DNA of 64,000 nt from Areca catechu (GCA_021397845.1 CM038040.1:45341088-45405087), one strand, 5' to 3'; positions 9,811 to 21,327 are shown, counted from the first letter of the stretch. Notes: generated by a model not told the origin, from the letters alone. Program-made: numbers and translations.

Positions 9811-10269
9811 TAAATACACTACTGACATGGAAAGGTGAAGATCCGGTGCAATGATGGCCACGATCACTGGCGCTTCACGGGACGATCCCCCAGGCCATTG
9901 CAGAGGCGCCACATGGCACGTCGAGGAGTAGTTAATGCTGGTGCGGAATTCAGAGTGACAGGGGCATCTTTTTCACCGATGGTCGACATGTGTCAGGGAT
10001 CCGTCGGCGGAGAGGTCGTAAGGGTACGTGTTTGACGGGTCTTTTCGAAGTGAAAAGAAATTTTTTATCCAAAACTTGTATTCTTTCAAATCCTTCGTGC
10101 CTGCTACAGGCTTGGACTCTTTCTCTTCACGATCTGCTTCTGCCCTTCCTTCCCATAAGGAACCAGGTTGGTCTCCCCTCTTTCTTCTTCTCCTTTGCGG
10201 TAGGGGTCCTCTCCTGAGTTTAGGGCCTTCCATACTGAGTCCAGTCTTCTTCTTCTCCCTTCTCGTAGG
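9811..10269 (+). other. Region upstream of gypsy 1 antisense gene
   Basis: Non-LTR internal sequence between the duplicated LTR end and the first ATG of the antisense gene. It should hold that gene's promoter and leader. I see no clear TATA box; the stretch after 10040 is pyrimidine-rich (CTTTCTCTTCACG, CTTCTTCTTCTCC). Confidence 0.4.
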
Positions 10270-12640
10270 ATGTCTAGTTCTGGTCCTAGTTTCGTCCTTC
10301 CAATCAGGGCGAGACCGGTCCTTTGTATGGGGGCCAGCGTCTTCCTCCTCCGAGAGGAGTCAGAGAGGGCACGGTTTGAGTTCAGTAAGAGGCGGACCCT
10401 TCCACGTCACCCGTGTCCATTAGGGACTCGAGGCCGCTTTCTCTCATCCTTCTTGTCCTCCTCCTCCACCGAACCCGTTTCCGAGTCTGTCCGGTCAACA
10501 GGTCCCAGGGGATCGCTTCGACGATTTCTGCTATGGAGCGGGGGGACCATTCGAGATGTCTATGACATCCCCACTCTGTCCAGCTTGATTCCTCAACTGG
10601 GTAGGGTCACTTCGAGCGGCCCGGGCCGGATCGCCTTCTACGAAGAGACCTTCTCGGGAGGGCTTCGTTTTCCTTTCCACCCCTTTTTCATGTCCATGCA
10701 GAGCAACTACCGCCTGGTCCTTGCCCAACTGGTCCGAACGCCATTAGGACTATTCTCCTTCATCATCCTCTGTCATGTCCACGGGTTTGTTGCCCGGTTC
10801 TCTTTGTTCAGGGCGCTTTGCCCTGAAGCGCCATCCCACCGAGAATGGGTGGTGGTCTTGTCTTCCGCTCGAAGGGCATCAAGTTTGAACTCCCCTCTTC
10901 CATCAAGGGATGGAAGAGTAAGTTCTTCTTCGCCATCGTCGAAGGGGTTGACTGGGTTTGGAGTGATCCAGACCAGTCCCCCAACCGAATTCTACGGTTG
11001 ATGCGGCTGACGAGATGACTACGAGCAGATTCGCACCGCCAGATCCCTTCTCTCGAGGTTCTGCTATCAGAGCAGAACCTCTTTGATGCCAGGGTCGACC
11101 CGACGAGAGGGTAGGGTGAGTCCGGCTTAGGTCTTTCCTTCATATATATATATATATCTTTTTTCCATTTTCTCTCTTTCTTTTTCTTTTGGACTGACTT
11201 CTCCGGCTTCGACCCCGTGGTTGATTTGTGTGCAGGGATGATCTTCTCGGAGAGCGACTACTTCTATCACCAGGAAGAGGCTACCCATCGGGATGGTCGA
11301 TGAGCCTCCTCCAAGGCGGGCCTGAATCGAGGCTGAAGCTGCTCCCGCATCGTCGCAATGCCAAGGCCGAACCAGCGGGCGATACGGAAGGTTCCTGAGC
11401 AGCCGAGTCAACAGGCCGCGGCCCCGCCCTGGAGCCCGAGGTGGTTGTCCGGGCTAGGGCCGCCGCTGCTGTCCGCTGCTGTGTCCCTGTCTCCCCGAGC
11501 CCGGTTGCAGTGGAGGTCGAGGGGGGGAAGTTCGAGCTAGAGGTGAGCCTACAATGAGGGCTCCGCCTGCAAGGGTTGGATCTTCGGTCGGCACCCGAGG
11601 GCCCCACTTTGGTGGCATGGGTGTGCCTGCTCTTCTAGAGAGCAAGAGGGAAGAGGCACGACGCCGACTTCCGTTCCAGCTGGGGCCTTTGAGCTCCTTA
11701 CTTGGCAATCTCACCCTGGTCGAACACATGATGGACTTCTCCATCCAACAATGCAATCGGCAGGATATGGCGGGCTGGTTAGGAGATGTGATTGGTAGCA
11801 TCTTTCCCAACTTTATTGGTGAGTGTCTCCACTTCTCTTCTTTTTCTTTTCTTCTCTTCTTCTTCTTGTTTTTTTTGACCTTTTACATGGTGCAGATCAG
11901 TGTCGAGGTCCTCTTCATCAGGGATTGCTGTCAGGACTGGCAAAAGAAGGACCGGCAATGAACAGTAGAGGTCGAGTCGCTAAAGGCCGATCTAAAGAAA
12001 AGGACAGACGCCGACGAGGCGCTTGACCAGTGGGTCAAGGACCTCGAGAAGCGGCTCGCCAGTTCTGAGGGGCAAGCGAAGGAGCTTTAGGAGGGCTTTG
12101 ACCAGGAACAGGGCCAGTCAAGGAAGAGGGTCGAGGAGCGTCGATGCCGAGCGGAGGTTGGGAGTGTTCAAAACCAAGGCAGCCCGGCAGAAGGGGGATC
12201 GCTCAATCCCTCCAAGTCCAGCTGGCGACTGAGAAGTCGGCCGCGGCTCAGAAGGCGGCGGACGAGGCAACCAAGTCGACGGAGGTCGCCAGATGTGAGG
12301 CCGCCGAGGCAAAGAATGAGGCTGAGGAGGCGGTCGCAAGGTACAAGGTCTCGGAGGAGTTCCTCGCCGAGATCCACCAAATGGCGTCGGACTCCTTCTA
12401 TAAGGGCTTCATATACCTGCACCGTCGAGTTGAGGGGTTCGTCCCTGTAAGGGGTGCAGCTACCTCAGTTACCCCGGAGCTTCGGACAAGGAGACGGGTG
12501 CCGAGGAAGCTGTCACTCCCGAGCCTTCTATGCCAGTTGAGGACGGAGCTGTACCACCCGAAACGGAGCCGCTCAGCCAGAGGTCCACGGATGGGACCTC
12601 TCAGCCTTACGGCCCAGCTGGGGGGCCAGCCAGAGAGTAG
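10270..12640 (+). CDS. Gypsy 1 antisense gene ('putative gypsy type transposon' domain), degenerate
   Basis: Opposite in direction to gag-pol. Proposed exons: 10270-11115, 11236-11818 and 11896-12640, with GTGAG donors (11116, 11819) and GCAG acceptors. Exon 1 reads IRDVYDIPTLSSLIPQLGRV then TSSGPGRIAFYEETFSGGLR, FPFHPFF, LAQLVRTPLGLFSFIILCH and FVARFSLFRALC. This is the layout of the plant domain annotated as 'putative gypsy type transposon' (PF04195-like). Exon 3 reads as charged coiled-coil-like text (ADEALDQWVKDLEKRL, then E/A/K-rich) in more than one frame, so frameshifts are present. Function is unknown in any element. Gypsy 2 has a relative with matching introns at 58170-60346, so the gene was probably functional in an ancestor. 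Exon edges are by eye. Confidence 0.6.
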
Positions 12641-12955
12641 TTCTGCTCCTTTTCTTTGTACTGAATTGGGTCACCCGGCATGTCGAGGGCCCGAGCGTGC
12701 TTTGTAAAGACATTTGTTTAATGAAAGTAAATTTTTGAACTACCTCGTCCTGTGCCCTCATTACTTCTCCCTCCTCCCTCTTTTCTCTTCTTTTCTTTTT
12801 TTTTCTTCTCTTTTTTTTTTTTTTTTTGAAAGTATGAAGTGAGATCAGGGAGAAGGGTTCCATCTTGTGATGAGGCTTCAATGTCGGTCAGTTGGGCTCA
12901 GGACTTGGGTAGTTGGGTGCAGCTGGGCTCAAAGATCCCTTGGCCGAAGAGCTAG
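12641..12955. other. 3' flank of gypsy 1 antisense gene
   Basis: After the stop comes CACCCGGCATGTCGAGGGCC, TTTGTAAAGACATTTG and AATGAAAG. The gypsy 2 gene has the comparable CTCCCGGCCTGTCGGGGCCC, TGTGTAAAGAAC and AATGAATT after its stop, so a 3' untranslated region seems conserved. A CT-rich then poly-T tract (12770-12826) follows. Confidence 0.5.
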
Positions 12956-12959
12956 CCCG

Positions 12960-14350
12960 GTCCAAGGTGCCTGAGGGCTGGCTCAGGTCTTAGATGCCTT
13001 GGAGCTAGGCTCGAGGCTTGGGTGCCTGAGAGCTTTCAGGTCTTGGTGCCGGAGGACTTTTCTCCAAGCTTGAGTGCCTGAGGGCTTCTCAGGTCTTGGA
13101 TGCCTTGGAGCTAGGCTCGAGGCTTGCCTGCCGAAGAGCTGGGCTCTGGGTAGTTGGTGTCTTGAAGCTGGGCTTGAAGACTTCTTGCTGGAGAGTTGTG
13201 CCCGGGATATTGATGCTTGGAGCTGAGCTCGAAGATTCTTGCCGGAGAGGCTGAGTCCAGGGTAGTAGTGGTGTCTTGGAGTTGGGCTCAAAGATCTTGT
13301 GGAGAGCGGAGCTCCGGGGTTATTGATTTCTTGGAGCTGGGCTTGAGCCTTCTTGCCGGAGAGCTGGGCTCCGGGGTAGTTGGTGTCTTGGAGCTGGGCT
13401 CGAAGACTTCTTGCCGGAGAGAGGGGCTGCGGGGTAGTTGGTGTTGTCTTGGAGGGGGCGAAGACTCTTGCCAGAGAGCGGGGCTCCGGGGTGTTGATGT
13501 CTGGAGCTGGGCTCGGAAGGAATTTTGCCAGAGAGCTGAAGCCGGGGTAGTTGGTGTCTTGGAGCTGGGCTCGAAGACTTCTTGCCGAAGAGCGGGGCGC
13601 CGAGGTTGTTGATGTCTTGGAGCTGGGCTCGAAGACTTCTTGCCAGAGAGGTGGGCTTCGGGTTGTTGATGTCTCAGAGCTGGGCTCGAAGACTTCTTAC
13701 CGGAGAACTGGGCTCGGGGGTAGTTGGTGTCTTGGAGCTGGGCTCGAAGACTTCTTGCCGGAGAGTCATGCTCCAAGATTGTTGATGTCTTGGTGCTGGG
13801 CTCAAAGACTTCTTGCGAAGAGCTGGGCTCCGGGATAGTTGGTGTCTTAGAGCTGGGCTCGAAGACTTCTTGTCGAAGAGTTGTGCTCCGGGACTGTTGA
13901 TGTCTCAGAGCGGGGCTTGAAGACTTCTTGCCGGAGAGCTGGGCTCTGGGGTGTTAATGTCTTGGAGCTGGGCTCGAAGACTTCTTGCCGGAGAGTTGTG
14001 CTCCGGGATTGTTGATGTCTTGGAGCGGGCTCGAAGACTTCTTACCAGAGAGCTGGGCTTCGGGGTTGTTAATGTCTTGGAGGGGCTCGAAAACTTCTTG
14101 CCGGAGAGTTGTGCTCAGGATTGTTGATGTCTCGGAGCTGGGCTCGAAGACTTCTCGCCGGAGAGCTGGGCTCTGGGATAGTTGGTGTCTTGGAGCTGAG
14201 CTCGAAGACTTCTTGCCAGAGAGTCATGCTCCGGATTGTTGATGTCTTGGAGCTGGGCTCGAAGACTTTTGTCGGAGAGCTGTGCTCCAGGATTGTTGAT
14301 GTCTTGGAGCTGGGCTCGAAGACTTTTCGCCGGAGAGCTAGGCTCCAGGA
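12960..14350. repeat. Tandem array of an about 58 bp unit in gypsy 1
   Basis: Roughly 20 copies of a unit containing GGAGCTGGGCTCGAAGACTT then CTTGCCGGAGAGCTGGGC and TCCGGGGTAGTTGGTGTCTT, most regular from 13370. The copies vary by small indels. ORFs through it on both strands are products of the repeat. It lies between the end of pol and the 3' end of the antisense gene. Confidence 0.9.
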
Positions 14351-14449
14351 TCGGAGATTATCCTGCAAGACAAATAGCAACGTGTGCAAAAGAAAGTCTC
14401 TATTATTATCATTGGAAGGAAGCCTTACATCATTGGTAATATCTCCTTA

Positions 14450-15680
14450 AATTGCAGGCGTTCCACATTCGGGGGAACCTAGCGCCGTCCAGGTCCTCGA
14501 GGTAGTAGGCCCTTGGAAAGGACATCGACTACCTTGTAAGGTCCTTCCCAGTTCGGCGAGAACTTTCCGCACTCCCAAGGTTGCGACGCTTTCGCCCGGC
14601 ACAGCTCCAAGTCCCCAGGCCTGAAGACCTTTAGCTTCACCGTGCGTGTAGTACGGGAACTCGTTGCCGGTATGCCGCCATTCAGAGTCGGGCTTTATCC
14701 CTTGTTTCCTCGAGGAGGTCCAAGTTGAGCAAGAGGTGTGCCGAGTTCTGCGCTTCATCGTACCGCTGTACTCGTATTATGGGCACGCCGAGCTCGACAG
14801 GGATGACTGCTTCGGTACCGAAGACGAGGTTGAAGGGCGTCTCGCCAGTTGCCGTTCTGTGTGTTGTGTGGTAGGCCCATAAGATGCTTGGGAGCTCTCC
14901 GCCCCACCTACCTTTGGCTTGGTCCAGCTGGGTTCTGAGTCCTTGGAGGATGGTTCGATTGGTTACCTCAGCCTCCCCATTTGTTTGAAGATGAGCTACT
15001 GAGGTGAAGCGATGTTGGATGCTGTGTTCGGCGCAGAACCCTTTGAATTCCGGTTGTCAAATTGTTGCCGTTATCGGTAATGATGCAATGAGGGAGCCCA
15101 AAGTGGCAGATGATCGCCTTCCAGAAGAATTGGCGGACATTGGTTTCGATGATTTGGGCCAGTGGTTCTGCTTCGACCCACTTGGTGAAGTAGTCGATCG
15201 CCACCAGCAAGAATCTTCGCTGTCTAGGTGCAGGGGAACGGCCCTAAGATGTCCATTTCTCACTGAGCAAAGGGCCAAGGGAATGAGAGTTGAGAGATCG
15301 ATGCTGCCGCTGGCGCTATATATGAGCGTGGCACTGGCACTTGTCGCACCTTATGACGAAGTCGGCGGCATCCTCCCTCATGGTTTCCAAAAGTATCCTT
15401 GGCGAAGGGCTTTGTAAGCCAGTGTTCTCCTCCTACATGATTCCCACAGAGGCCTTCATGTATCTCCTGGAGGACGAGGGTCGCCTCTGCAGGCCTGAGG
15501 CACTTCAGGAGGGGGTAGGAGTGAGATCGGTGGTAGAGCTGGCCTTCCAACAAGACGAACCGGGAGGCCTTTTTCTTGATGAGGCTGGCTTCCATACGGT
15601 CCTCTGGCAAGGTGCCATCAGTAATGTACCTGACGTACCTGTCCATCCAGCTCAGCTCGGGGATGACTTGGTGCACATCC
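14450..15680 (-). pseudogene. Gypsy 1 integrase region
   Basis: Minus strand, in order: WMDRYVRYITDGTLPEDRME with LLEGQLYHRSHSYPLLKCL (15650-15480), the start of the zinc-binding domain; EIHEGLCGNHVGG near 15450; then MLVAIDYFTKWVEAEPLAQI and CHFGLPHCIITDNG (15210-15060), the catalytic core with the DYF and DNG aspartate motifs. The C-terminal part (14758-14447) is shifted in frame but keeps the LRP/GKLSPNW-type sequence in fragments. At least three frameshifts separate these pieces, so no active integrase is made. Confidence 0.85.
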
Positions 15681-15785
15681 TCTGGGCTCTCGTAGCTCGG
15701 ATTATCGAGATACTCAATGTAGGCTCATTCCAGTGATGAGTCTGGTAGGGTCGCGAGCCTCGACAGTGCATATGCACACGCATTC

Positions 15786-16739
15786 TCATCCCGGGGGATG
15801 TGGAGATGATGTGAAGCGCCGGAAGCCTGCTGTGCTGGAGTGGACCCGATCCAGGTACTTCACCATCTGGGAATCTCTGGTCTCGTATTCTCCGGAGACC
15901 TGTCCGGCAACCAGTTGGGAGTCGATGAAGACTTTTAATATCTGCATGCCCAGCTCGCGAGAGACCTTCAGACCCACGAGGAGCGCCTCGTACTCCGCCT
16001 GGTTGTTTGTTGCGACGAACTTGAAGCAGAGGGCACACTCTGCCACCACACCATCGCTATTGGCGAGGATGAAGCCTGCCCAGCTCCCGTCGAAGTTGGA
16101 CGCACTGTCCACGTGAAAGATCCAAGGTTCTTCCCCTGGGTGGAGCTCTGTTTCTCGCTCCGTTATTGTTTGCTCTGGTTCCTTAGCGAATCCGGTGCAT
16201 TCGACCACGAAGTCAACTAGGACTTGGGCCTTTTGTGAAGACCTTGGCCGATACATCATGTCGAACTCGCTGAGCAACAGGGCCCACTTGGCCAATCTCC
16301 CGAAGATCTCGGGATGGCTAAGTACGGCCCTTAGCGGTCGATCCATCACGACCGCGATAAGGTGTGCTTGGAAATAGGGCCTGAGGTGCTTAGCAGACAT
16401 TATTAATGTAAAAATGAGTTTTTCAGAGCGAGTATACCTGATCTCCGCATCGCAGAGGATTTTGTTGGTGTAGTACACCGGCTTCTGGGATTTGTCCCCG
16501 TCTGCATGGACGAGGACCGAGCTAACGGCTCCGGGCGTGATCGCCAGGTAGAGTAGGAGATCCTCCCCTTCCTCCGGTCGGGAGAGCAGAGGGGGAGAAG
16601 CTAGGAATTTCTTTAGCTCCTCAAAGGCTGTCCTGCACTCCTCCGTCCAGGTGAAGTCGTGCAGCTTGCGCAACGCCTTGAAGAAGGGAAGACAACGATC
16701 GGCCGACCTCGAGATGAATAAGCTCAGAGTAGCGAGCAC
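15786..16739 (-). pseudogene. Gypsy 1 RNase H region
   Basis: A 317-codon open stretch. Residues near the start (ALRKLHDFTWTEECRTAFEE, KKFLASPPLL) form the connection after reverse transcriptase. VYYTNKILCDAEIRYTRSEK is the RT-side RNase H segment. WIFHVDSASNFDGSWAGFIL, NNQAEYEALLVGL and FIDSQLVAGQVSGEYETRD form a second RNase H (archaeal-like) domain found in Tat-lineage elements. The frame shifts near 16739 relative to RT and near 15786 toward integrase. Confidence 0.85.
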
Positions 16740-17700
16740 CCTGTAAGGCGCTGGACCTGCTTCTTGGTTGTGGGATGCTCCATGTCGACGATCGCTTGGA
16801 CCTTCTCCGGGTTTGCCTTAATGCCCCTCTGGGTGACCATGAAGCCGAGGAACTTCCCGGCTACCACCCCGAAGGCGCACTTCGCTGGGTTGAGCTTCAT
16901 CTGGTATTTCCGGAGGTTGTGGAAGGCCTCGGCGAGATCGATAACGTGATCCGAGCTTATTTTGCTCATTACCAACATGTCATCCATGTATACTTGCATG
17001 TTCTGGCCAATTTGGTTTTTGAAGACCTTATTGACCAGACGCTGGTAGGTGGCCCCAGCATTCTTCAGATCTAAGGGCATTATCCTGTAGCAGTACGTCC
17101 CTTGGTCTGTGATGAAGGCGGTGTGCTCCTCGTCCTCGGGTGCCATACGGATCTGTTGTATCCGGAGAATGCATCCATGAAGGAGAGCAGCTTGTGGCTG
17201 AGGTGGCGTCACCAACTGTCAATCTTTGGCAGCGGGAAGCTATCCTTCGGGCATGCCTTGTTGAGGTTGGTGTAGTCCATACAGATCCTCCACTTGCCAT
17301 TGCTTTTCTTCACCATCACACATTCGCCAGCCAGCTCGGATATCGGACCTCTCGAATGAAACCGGCAGCGAGGAGCTGACCTACCTCCTCGTTGATGGCT
17401 GCCTGTCTCTCCGGGGCGAATCTTCTCTTCTTTTGCCGGACTGGCCTGTACTTTGGGTCAATGCTTAACTTATAAGTGATGATGTCATGAGGAATACCTA
17501 GCATGTCCGCCGCTGTCCAGGCGAACACATTCACGTTGGCACGCAGGAATTCCAGCAGTTGAGCCCTCTTCTCCTCGGGTAGCCGGGCTTCGATTTGCAC
17601 CATCTTCATGAGGTCGCTTCCAAGCGGGCAAGAGAGTAGGCGTTCGGCCGGGCCTCCCCTAGGGTCTTGAGTCTTTTGATCGAGGTCATCCATCTTGGGA
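16724..17700 (-). pseudogene. Gypsy 1 reverse transcriptase
   Basis: Upstream frame (17693-17316): MVQIEARLPEEKRAQLLEFL, NVFAWTAADMLGIPHDI, YRPVRQKKRRFAPERQAAIN, LLAAGFIREVRYPSWLANV. Downstream frame (17215-16724): HTAFITDQGTYCYRIMPLDL, the catalytic motif QVYMDDMLVMSK (normally YVDD or YIDD; Met in the X position is tolerated), then NPAKCAFGVVAGKFLGFMV. A frameshift at 17215-17316 splits it across the palm. It made cDNA from element RNA in the living ancestor. Confidence 0.88.
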
Positions 17701-17797
17701 TCGGCCTTCAGAATTTTGGCCCCAGGGAGGGTTGGAAGCAGTGCTGCACCGGATGGGGTGCTCCCCTCATTTCCCTAACACCATAGGGAGTTGGGAA

Positions 17798-18091
17798 CTA
17801 TACGAGCAACCTCTTGGTGGAGACGACGGCGTCAAGTAGGTTGAGTCCGGGTCTGCCCAGAATCACGTTGTAGGCTGAAGGAAGCCTGACAACCATGAAA
17901 GTCATCATGATTGTACTCCGCCGAGATAGGGTCCCGGCAGTGACTGGAAGAGTTATTTCTCCTTCTACCCTTACGGAATCACCTATGAAACCAACAAAGG
18001 GGGTGTATACAGGCTTGAGTTGAGCATGGGAGAGATTCATCCTGGAGAAAGCATCATAAAAAAAGCACATCGGTGGAGCTTCCACTATCAA
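17798..18091 (-). pseudogene. Gypsy 1 aspartic protease fragment
   Basis: Reads FFYDAFSRMNL, YTPFVGFIGDSVRVEGEITL, MMTFMVVRLPSAYNVILGRP and GLNLLDAVVST, the region after the catalytic Asp in gypsy retropepsins. The DxGSS catalytic motif is lost or out of frame upstream near 18100. About 280 bases to gag have no clear domain. Confidence 0.75.
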
Positions 18092-18376
18092 CCATGATGT
18101 GTTTTACAGGATACTTTGCTATCGTCATCTCGATGATCATGGCATCATTATTTATATTTTCTCCCATATCTCCCTTTCCCCCATAAGGGGGGTACATTTT
18201 CAGAACACCCTGCCCCCCCAGCTTATCATCCCTACCGGTTTCTCGGTAGGGTGGTTATCGACTACTGGAACTGGAGGAAAGCACGACGCCTGAGATTCTG
18301 CTTGAGATCTGCCCCCCACAAACCTCCGGAGGTAGCCCCTCTTGATGAGTTCTTCAATCTTCCACTTGAGGTTGCG

Positions 18377-19485
18377 TCATTCCTCGATGTCGTGGTCGTG
18401 GTGTCGGGTGGAAGCGACAGTACTTCGATTTGTCACGGCTAGTGATAGTTTCAACGGGGGCGGGCACCTCAGATAGCTCTCGCCCTTGATCTCCATGAGA
18501 ATCTTCATCCTTGGGACGAGTAGGTGTAACTCCCCTTCAGAAATGGGAGGGCCCCCGGCTTTTGGTCCTTGGCGGGGGCCCGGAGCTGGCGATCCCGGCT
18601 TCCGCATCCCGGACGCTTCGGCAGGGGCCGGCTTCTTCAATGGCTTGTCGTCGAGCTCCCATCTTGTACGATCCACCTCCTCAGCGCGGATGTACTCCTG
18701 AGCTCGGAGAAGGAGTTCATCGTAAGTCTTGGGGGGCTTCTTGTCGAGCAAGTAGGTCAGGCATGAGGTCCTGAGCCCTCGCTTCAGTGCCAGCATAGCA
18801 ACTGGCTCATCAAGGCTGTAGGTCTCCAGCGCGGCAGCCTTGAAACGGGCAATATAGTCCCGTAGGGGTTTGCAGTCATACTGCCTGATGGAGAAGAGGT
18901 TGTCTGCCTCTCGTGGTACCTCTAGCAAGCATCGAAGTGGGCCACGAACTTTTGCTCCAGCTGAGCAAAAGATCCAATGCTCTCCGTTCGAGGTGGGAGA
19001 ACCACACCTGGCCTCCATCCGGAGGGTAGCAGGGAAGGCGACACAGAAGAGGGCATCGATGGCCCTCTGGACCCTCATGATGGCCTTGTAGCTTTCCAGG
19101 TGGTCCAGGGGATCGGTGGTCCCATCGTACGGATCCACCAGCGGCATCCAGAACCGATGTGGGATCGGCTCCGTTTGGATTTCTCGGGAGAATGAGGGAT
19201 GGGCGTTGTAGCCTGCTGGCTCGCTAGCGGAGCCCTGCATGTTGGCAAACTGACGGAGAACTCCACCAGCTTGCGCTCATGTTCCTCCAGGCATTTCTCT
19301 GCCGCGTGCCTGACGGCTTCATCGGTAGACCCCTTCGCCAAAGGACGGAGAAGGTGACATGGGTGCGCGGTCTCTGTGATGGGTGTCTTGCTTTTCCTGT
19401 CTCTGCGAGGTTTTGGGCATCGCTCCGCATCGAGGTTTGGCGAGCAGCTCTCCCTGTCGGCAGAGCCATCCCATTGTCTCTTCAC
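18377..19485 (-). pseudogene. Gypsy 1 gag
   Basis: Two overlapping frames. 19485-19075 carries an N-terminal, charged region and GSGCRWWIRTMGPPIPWTTW-like out-of-frame text. 19240-18377 reads FWMPLVDPYDGTTDPLDHLE, SYKAIMRVQ, DNLFSIRQYDCKPLRDYIAR, FKAAALETYSL and LRAQEYIRAEEVDR, the retrotransposon Gag domain. The C-terminal HxDHGHDTEE-type sequence is present as RHHDHDIEE, shifted in frame. A frameshift and an indel near 18960 (AKVRGPLRCLLEVPRE) disrupt the domain. Confidence 0.8.
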
Positions 19486-19897
19486 TGAGTTTGATGGCTG
19501 CCCCGGTTGTCAGTAGTGGCCCGTGATTGCGAAGGCCTTCCTTGGAAGGAATGTAGGCTGTTGCGGGGGACTGCTACATGGGCTGCGGGGGTCCCCGGCT
19601 GCTGGTGAGTAGCCAGGACCGGTGTTGATGCTAAAGCTGGCGCACTGCCGTGGCGAGGATTTGCATCTGTTTGGTGAGTGCGGCCAGCTGGGATTCTAGC
19701 GGAGGTGGTTGGACTGGAATGGGTGGCTCCACCTCCTGGTGGTGCGGGTTCCCCCGGGATGGGGAGTCCCCCGCACAGCTGGTGGAAGCCTCTCTCGCTC
19801 ATGTCGTCACCATCCTTCCGTAGAACTGCTTGTAGAGAGAATAGGGGGTGGCTTAGACTGATCAATCGCACTCCCCTTACCTGGCACCCCAATCTGT
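19486..19897 (-). other. Gypsy 1 leader and gag 5' region
   Basis: Next to the 5' LTR. Directly inside the LTR the minus strand reads ACAGATTGGGGTGCCAGGTA, the expected place for a primer binding site, but I cannot assign a tRNA. A 136-codon open frame (19892-19482) of Pro/Ala-rich sequence probably represents the start of the gag frame. Confidence 0.5.
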
Positions 19898-21327
19898 TGC
19901 TGCCAAGATCGCCAGGAAACAGATCCTCCTGGTCGAGCCCCTCTTGATGGAATCCACTCTAGGAGGAGTTATTGGTATGAGAATAAGATGAAAGTGTATG
20001 GGAGGATGACGGTAAAGCTAGAGGGATTCTCTGCGTAACCGCTCCTTCGTTTTCTTCCCATGGTGGTGGTGCCTCGCTCTCATGGTTGAGCTTGCACCGA
20101 TATAGAGTTGTGTTTTATGTTACCTCCCCCTTTGGGGGTGTCGATCGTTCTTTGTAGTCAGGGTGACCGTTGGGCGCTTGCCTTGGGATCCTCGTTGGGC
20201 TGGCAAGCGCGTGCAGCGGGGTACCGTGCCGTGGATGGGACATCTTTTCTGACATGCGGTAAGGAAACTTCTATTCGCTCTGACATTCTCTCCGATCGAC
20301 CCATTCCGGGAAGCTTGGCAGAGCCTCGATCCGGGGGCCACCGCCCCCGGGATTCGTGCCCTCTGGCTGGCCCATCCTTATGGCAGTACGGGCGATTGGT
20401 GAAGGCTGAGGCGCCTTGATCAGAGTGTTTCCTTCCTTTCTGGTGTAAGTGGCGGACGAGCAGTTATTGCGGTATGGTGGGCGCTGCTTCGTGGTCCTTG
20501 AGTGGCTTACGGCGTCCTGGAATAATGGTACTATCCTCCCGCCTGCAGTCATCTTTGCCCAAGCTAGAGGTCGTGCACGGGAGGCAGGGCTCGATCTGAT
20601 AGAGGACAGGTGGCGGCTCTGGCCCAAAGGGCTCGACCTCGGAGAGAGACTCCATGTGGCGGGTGAGGGCTGAGCTCGACTCCGACCACAGGACTCGATC
20701 TCGAGGGGCTCGATCTGGTGGAGGACAGGTGGCGACTCCGATCCAGAGAGCTCGATATCGGAGAGAGACTCCATGTGGCGGGTGAGGGCTAAGCTTGACT
20801 CCGACCACAGGGCTTGATCTGGTGGAGGACAGGTGGCGGCTCCGGCCCAGAGGGCTCGACCTCGGAGAGAGACTCCACGTGGCGGGTGAGGGCTGAGCTC
20901 GACTCCCGACCACAGGGCTTGATCTCGAGGGGCTTGATCTGGTAGAGGACAGGTGACAGCTCCGGCCCAGAGGGCTCGACCTCGGAGAGAGACTCCACGT
21001 GGCGGGTGAGGGCTGAGCTCGACTCCGACCATAGGGCTCGATCTCGAGGGGCTCGATCTGATGGAGGACAGGTGGCGGCTCCGGCCCAGAGGGCTCGACC
21101 TCGGAGAGAGACTCCACATGGCGGGTGAGGGCTGAGCTCGATTTCGATAACAAGACTCGATCTCGAGGGGCTCGATCTGGTGGAGGACAGGGCTCGGCTC
21201 GACGATCAGCCCCGTTGTTTTGAGGGAGCTCAACCCGGCCAAGAAGTCAGGCTAAAGAACCTGACATGGTGATCTTCCCTGACGTGGTGTCTAACATCTA
21301 TTCCACGTTGGCGATCCTGCCATATCA
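19898..21327 (-). repeat. Gypsy 1 5' LTR (right copy)
   Basis: 1430 bases, bounded TGCTGCC and CATATCA in plus orientation. It matches the left LTR except that about 145 bases after the first 20 are missing and the internal 119-bp array is longer. Copia B gag resumes immediately after 21327. Confidence 0.88.
20583..21195. repeat. Tandem array of a 102-119 bp unit in gypsy 1 LTR
   Basis: Five to six copies of GGAGGACAGGTGGCGGCTCC, GGCCCAGAGGGCTCGACCTC, GGAGAGAGACTCCACGTGGC and GGGTGAGGGCTGAGCTCGAC. Some units lack the 17-base TCTCGAGGGGCTCGATC segment. The same unit occurs about three times in the left LTR (8700-9060) and again in the duplication. Long minus-strand frames here are repeat products. 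Confidence 0.9.

Larger units (their letters stand above)
7857..21327 (-). mobile_element. Gypsy 1: Tat/Grande-like Ty3/gypsy retrotransposon with antisense gene
   Basis: A 13.5 kb element inserted in copia B gag, read right to left. Order on the minus strand: 5' LTR (19898-21327), leader, gag (about 19485-18377), protease (18091-17798), reverse transcriptase (17700-16724), RNase H (16700-15786), integrase (15680-14450), a tandem array (14350-12960), an antisense gene on plus (10270-12640), a polypurine tract and the 3' LTR (7857-9195, with an extra partial duplication to 9810). Reverse transcriptase before integrase marks it as gypsy. Its length, the space after pol and the antisense gene resemble the Tat lineage (for example maize Grande). 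Several frameshifts break pol. The 5-bp target duplication is imperfect (GGCTA on the left, GGCTC on the right). Confidence 0.88.

Noticed and set aside
13217..14450. Several plus and minus frames of 60-160 codons with SWSWARRLLA-like text
   Set aside because: Translations of the 58-bp tandem array in different frames.
20271..21242. Minus-strand frames of 323 and 229 codons
   Set aside because: Products of the 119-bp array in the gypsy 1 LTR, repeated in several frames.
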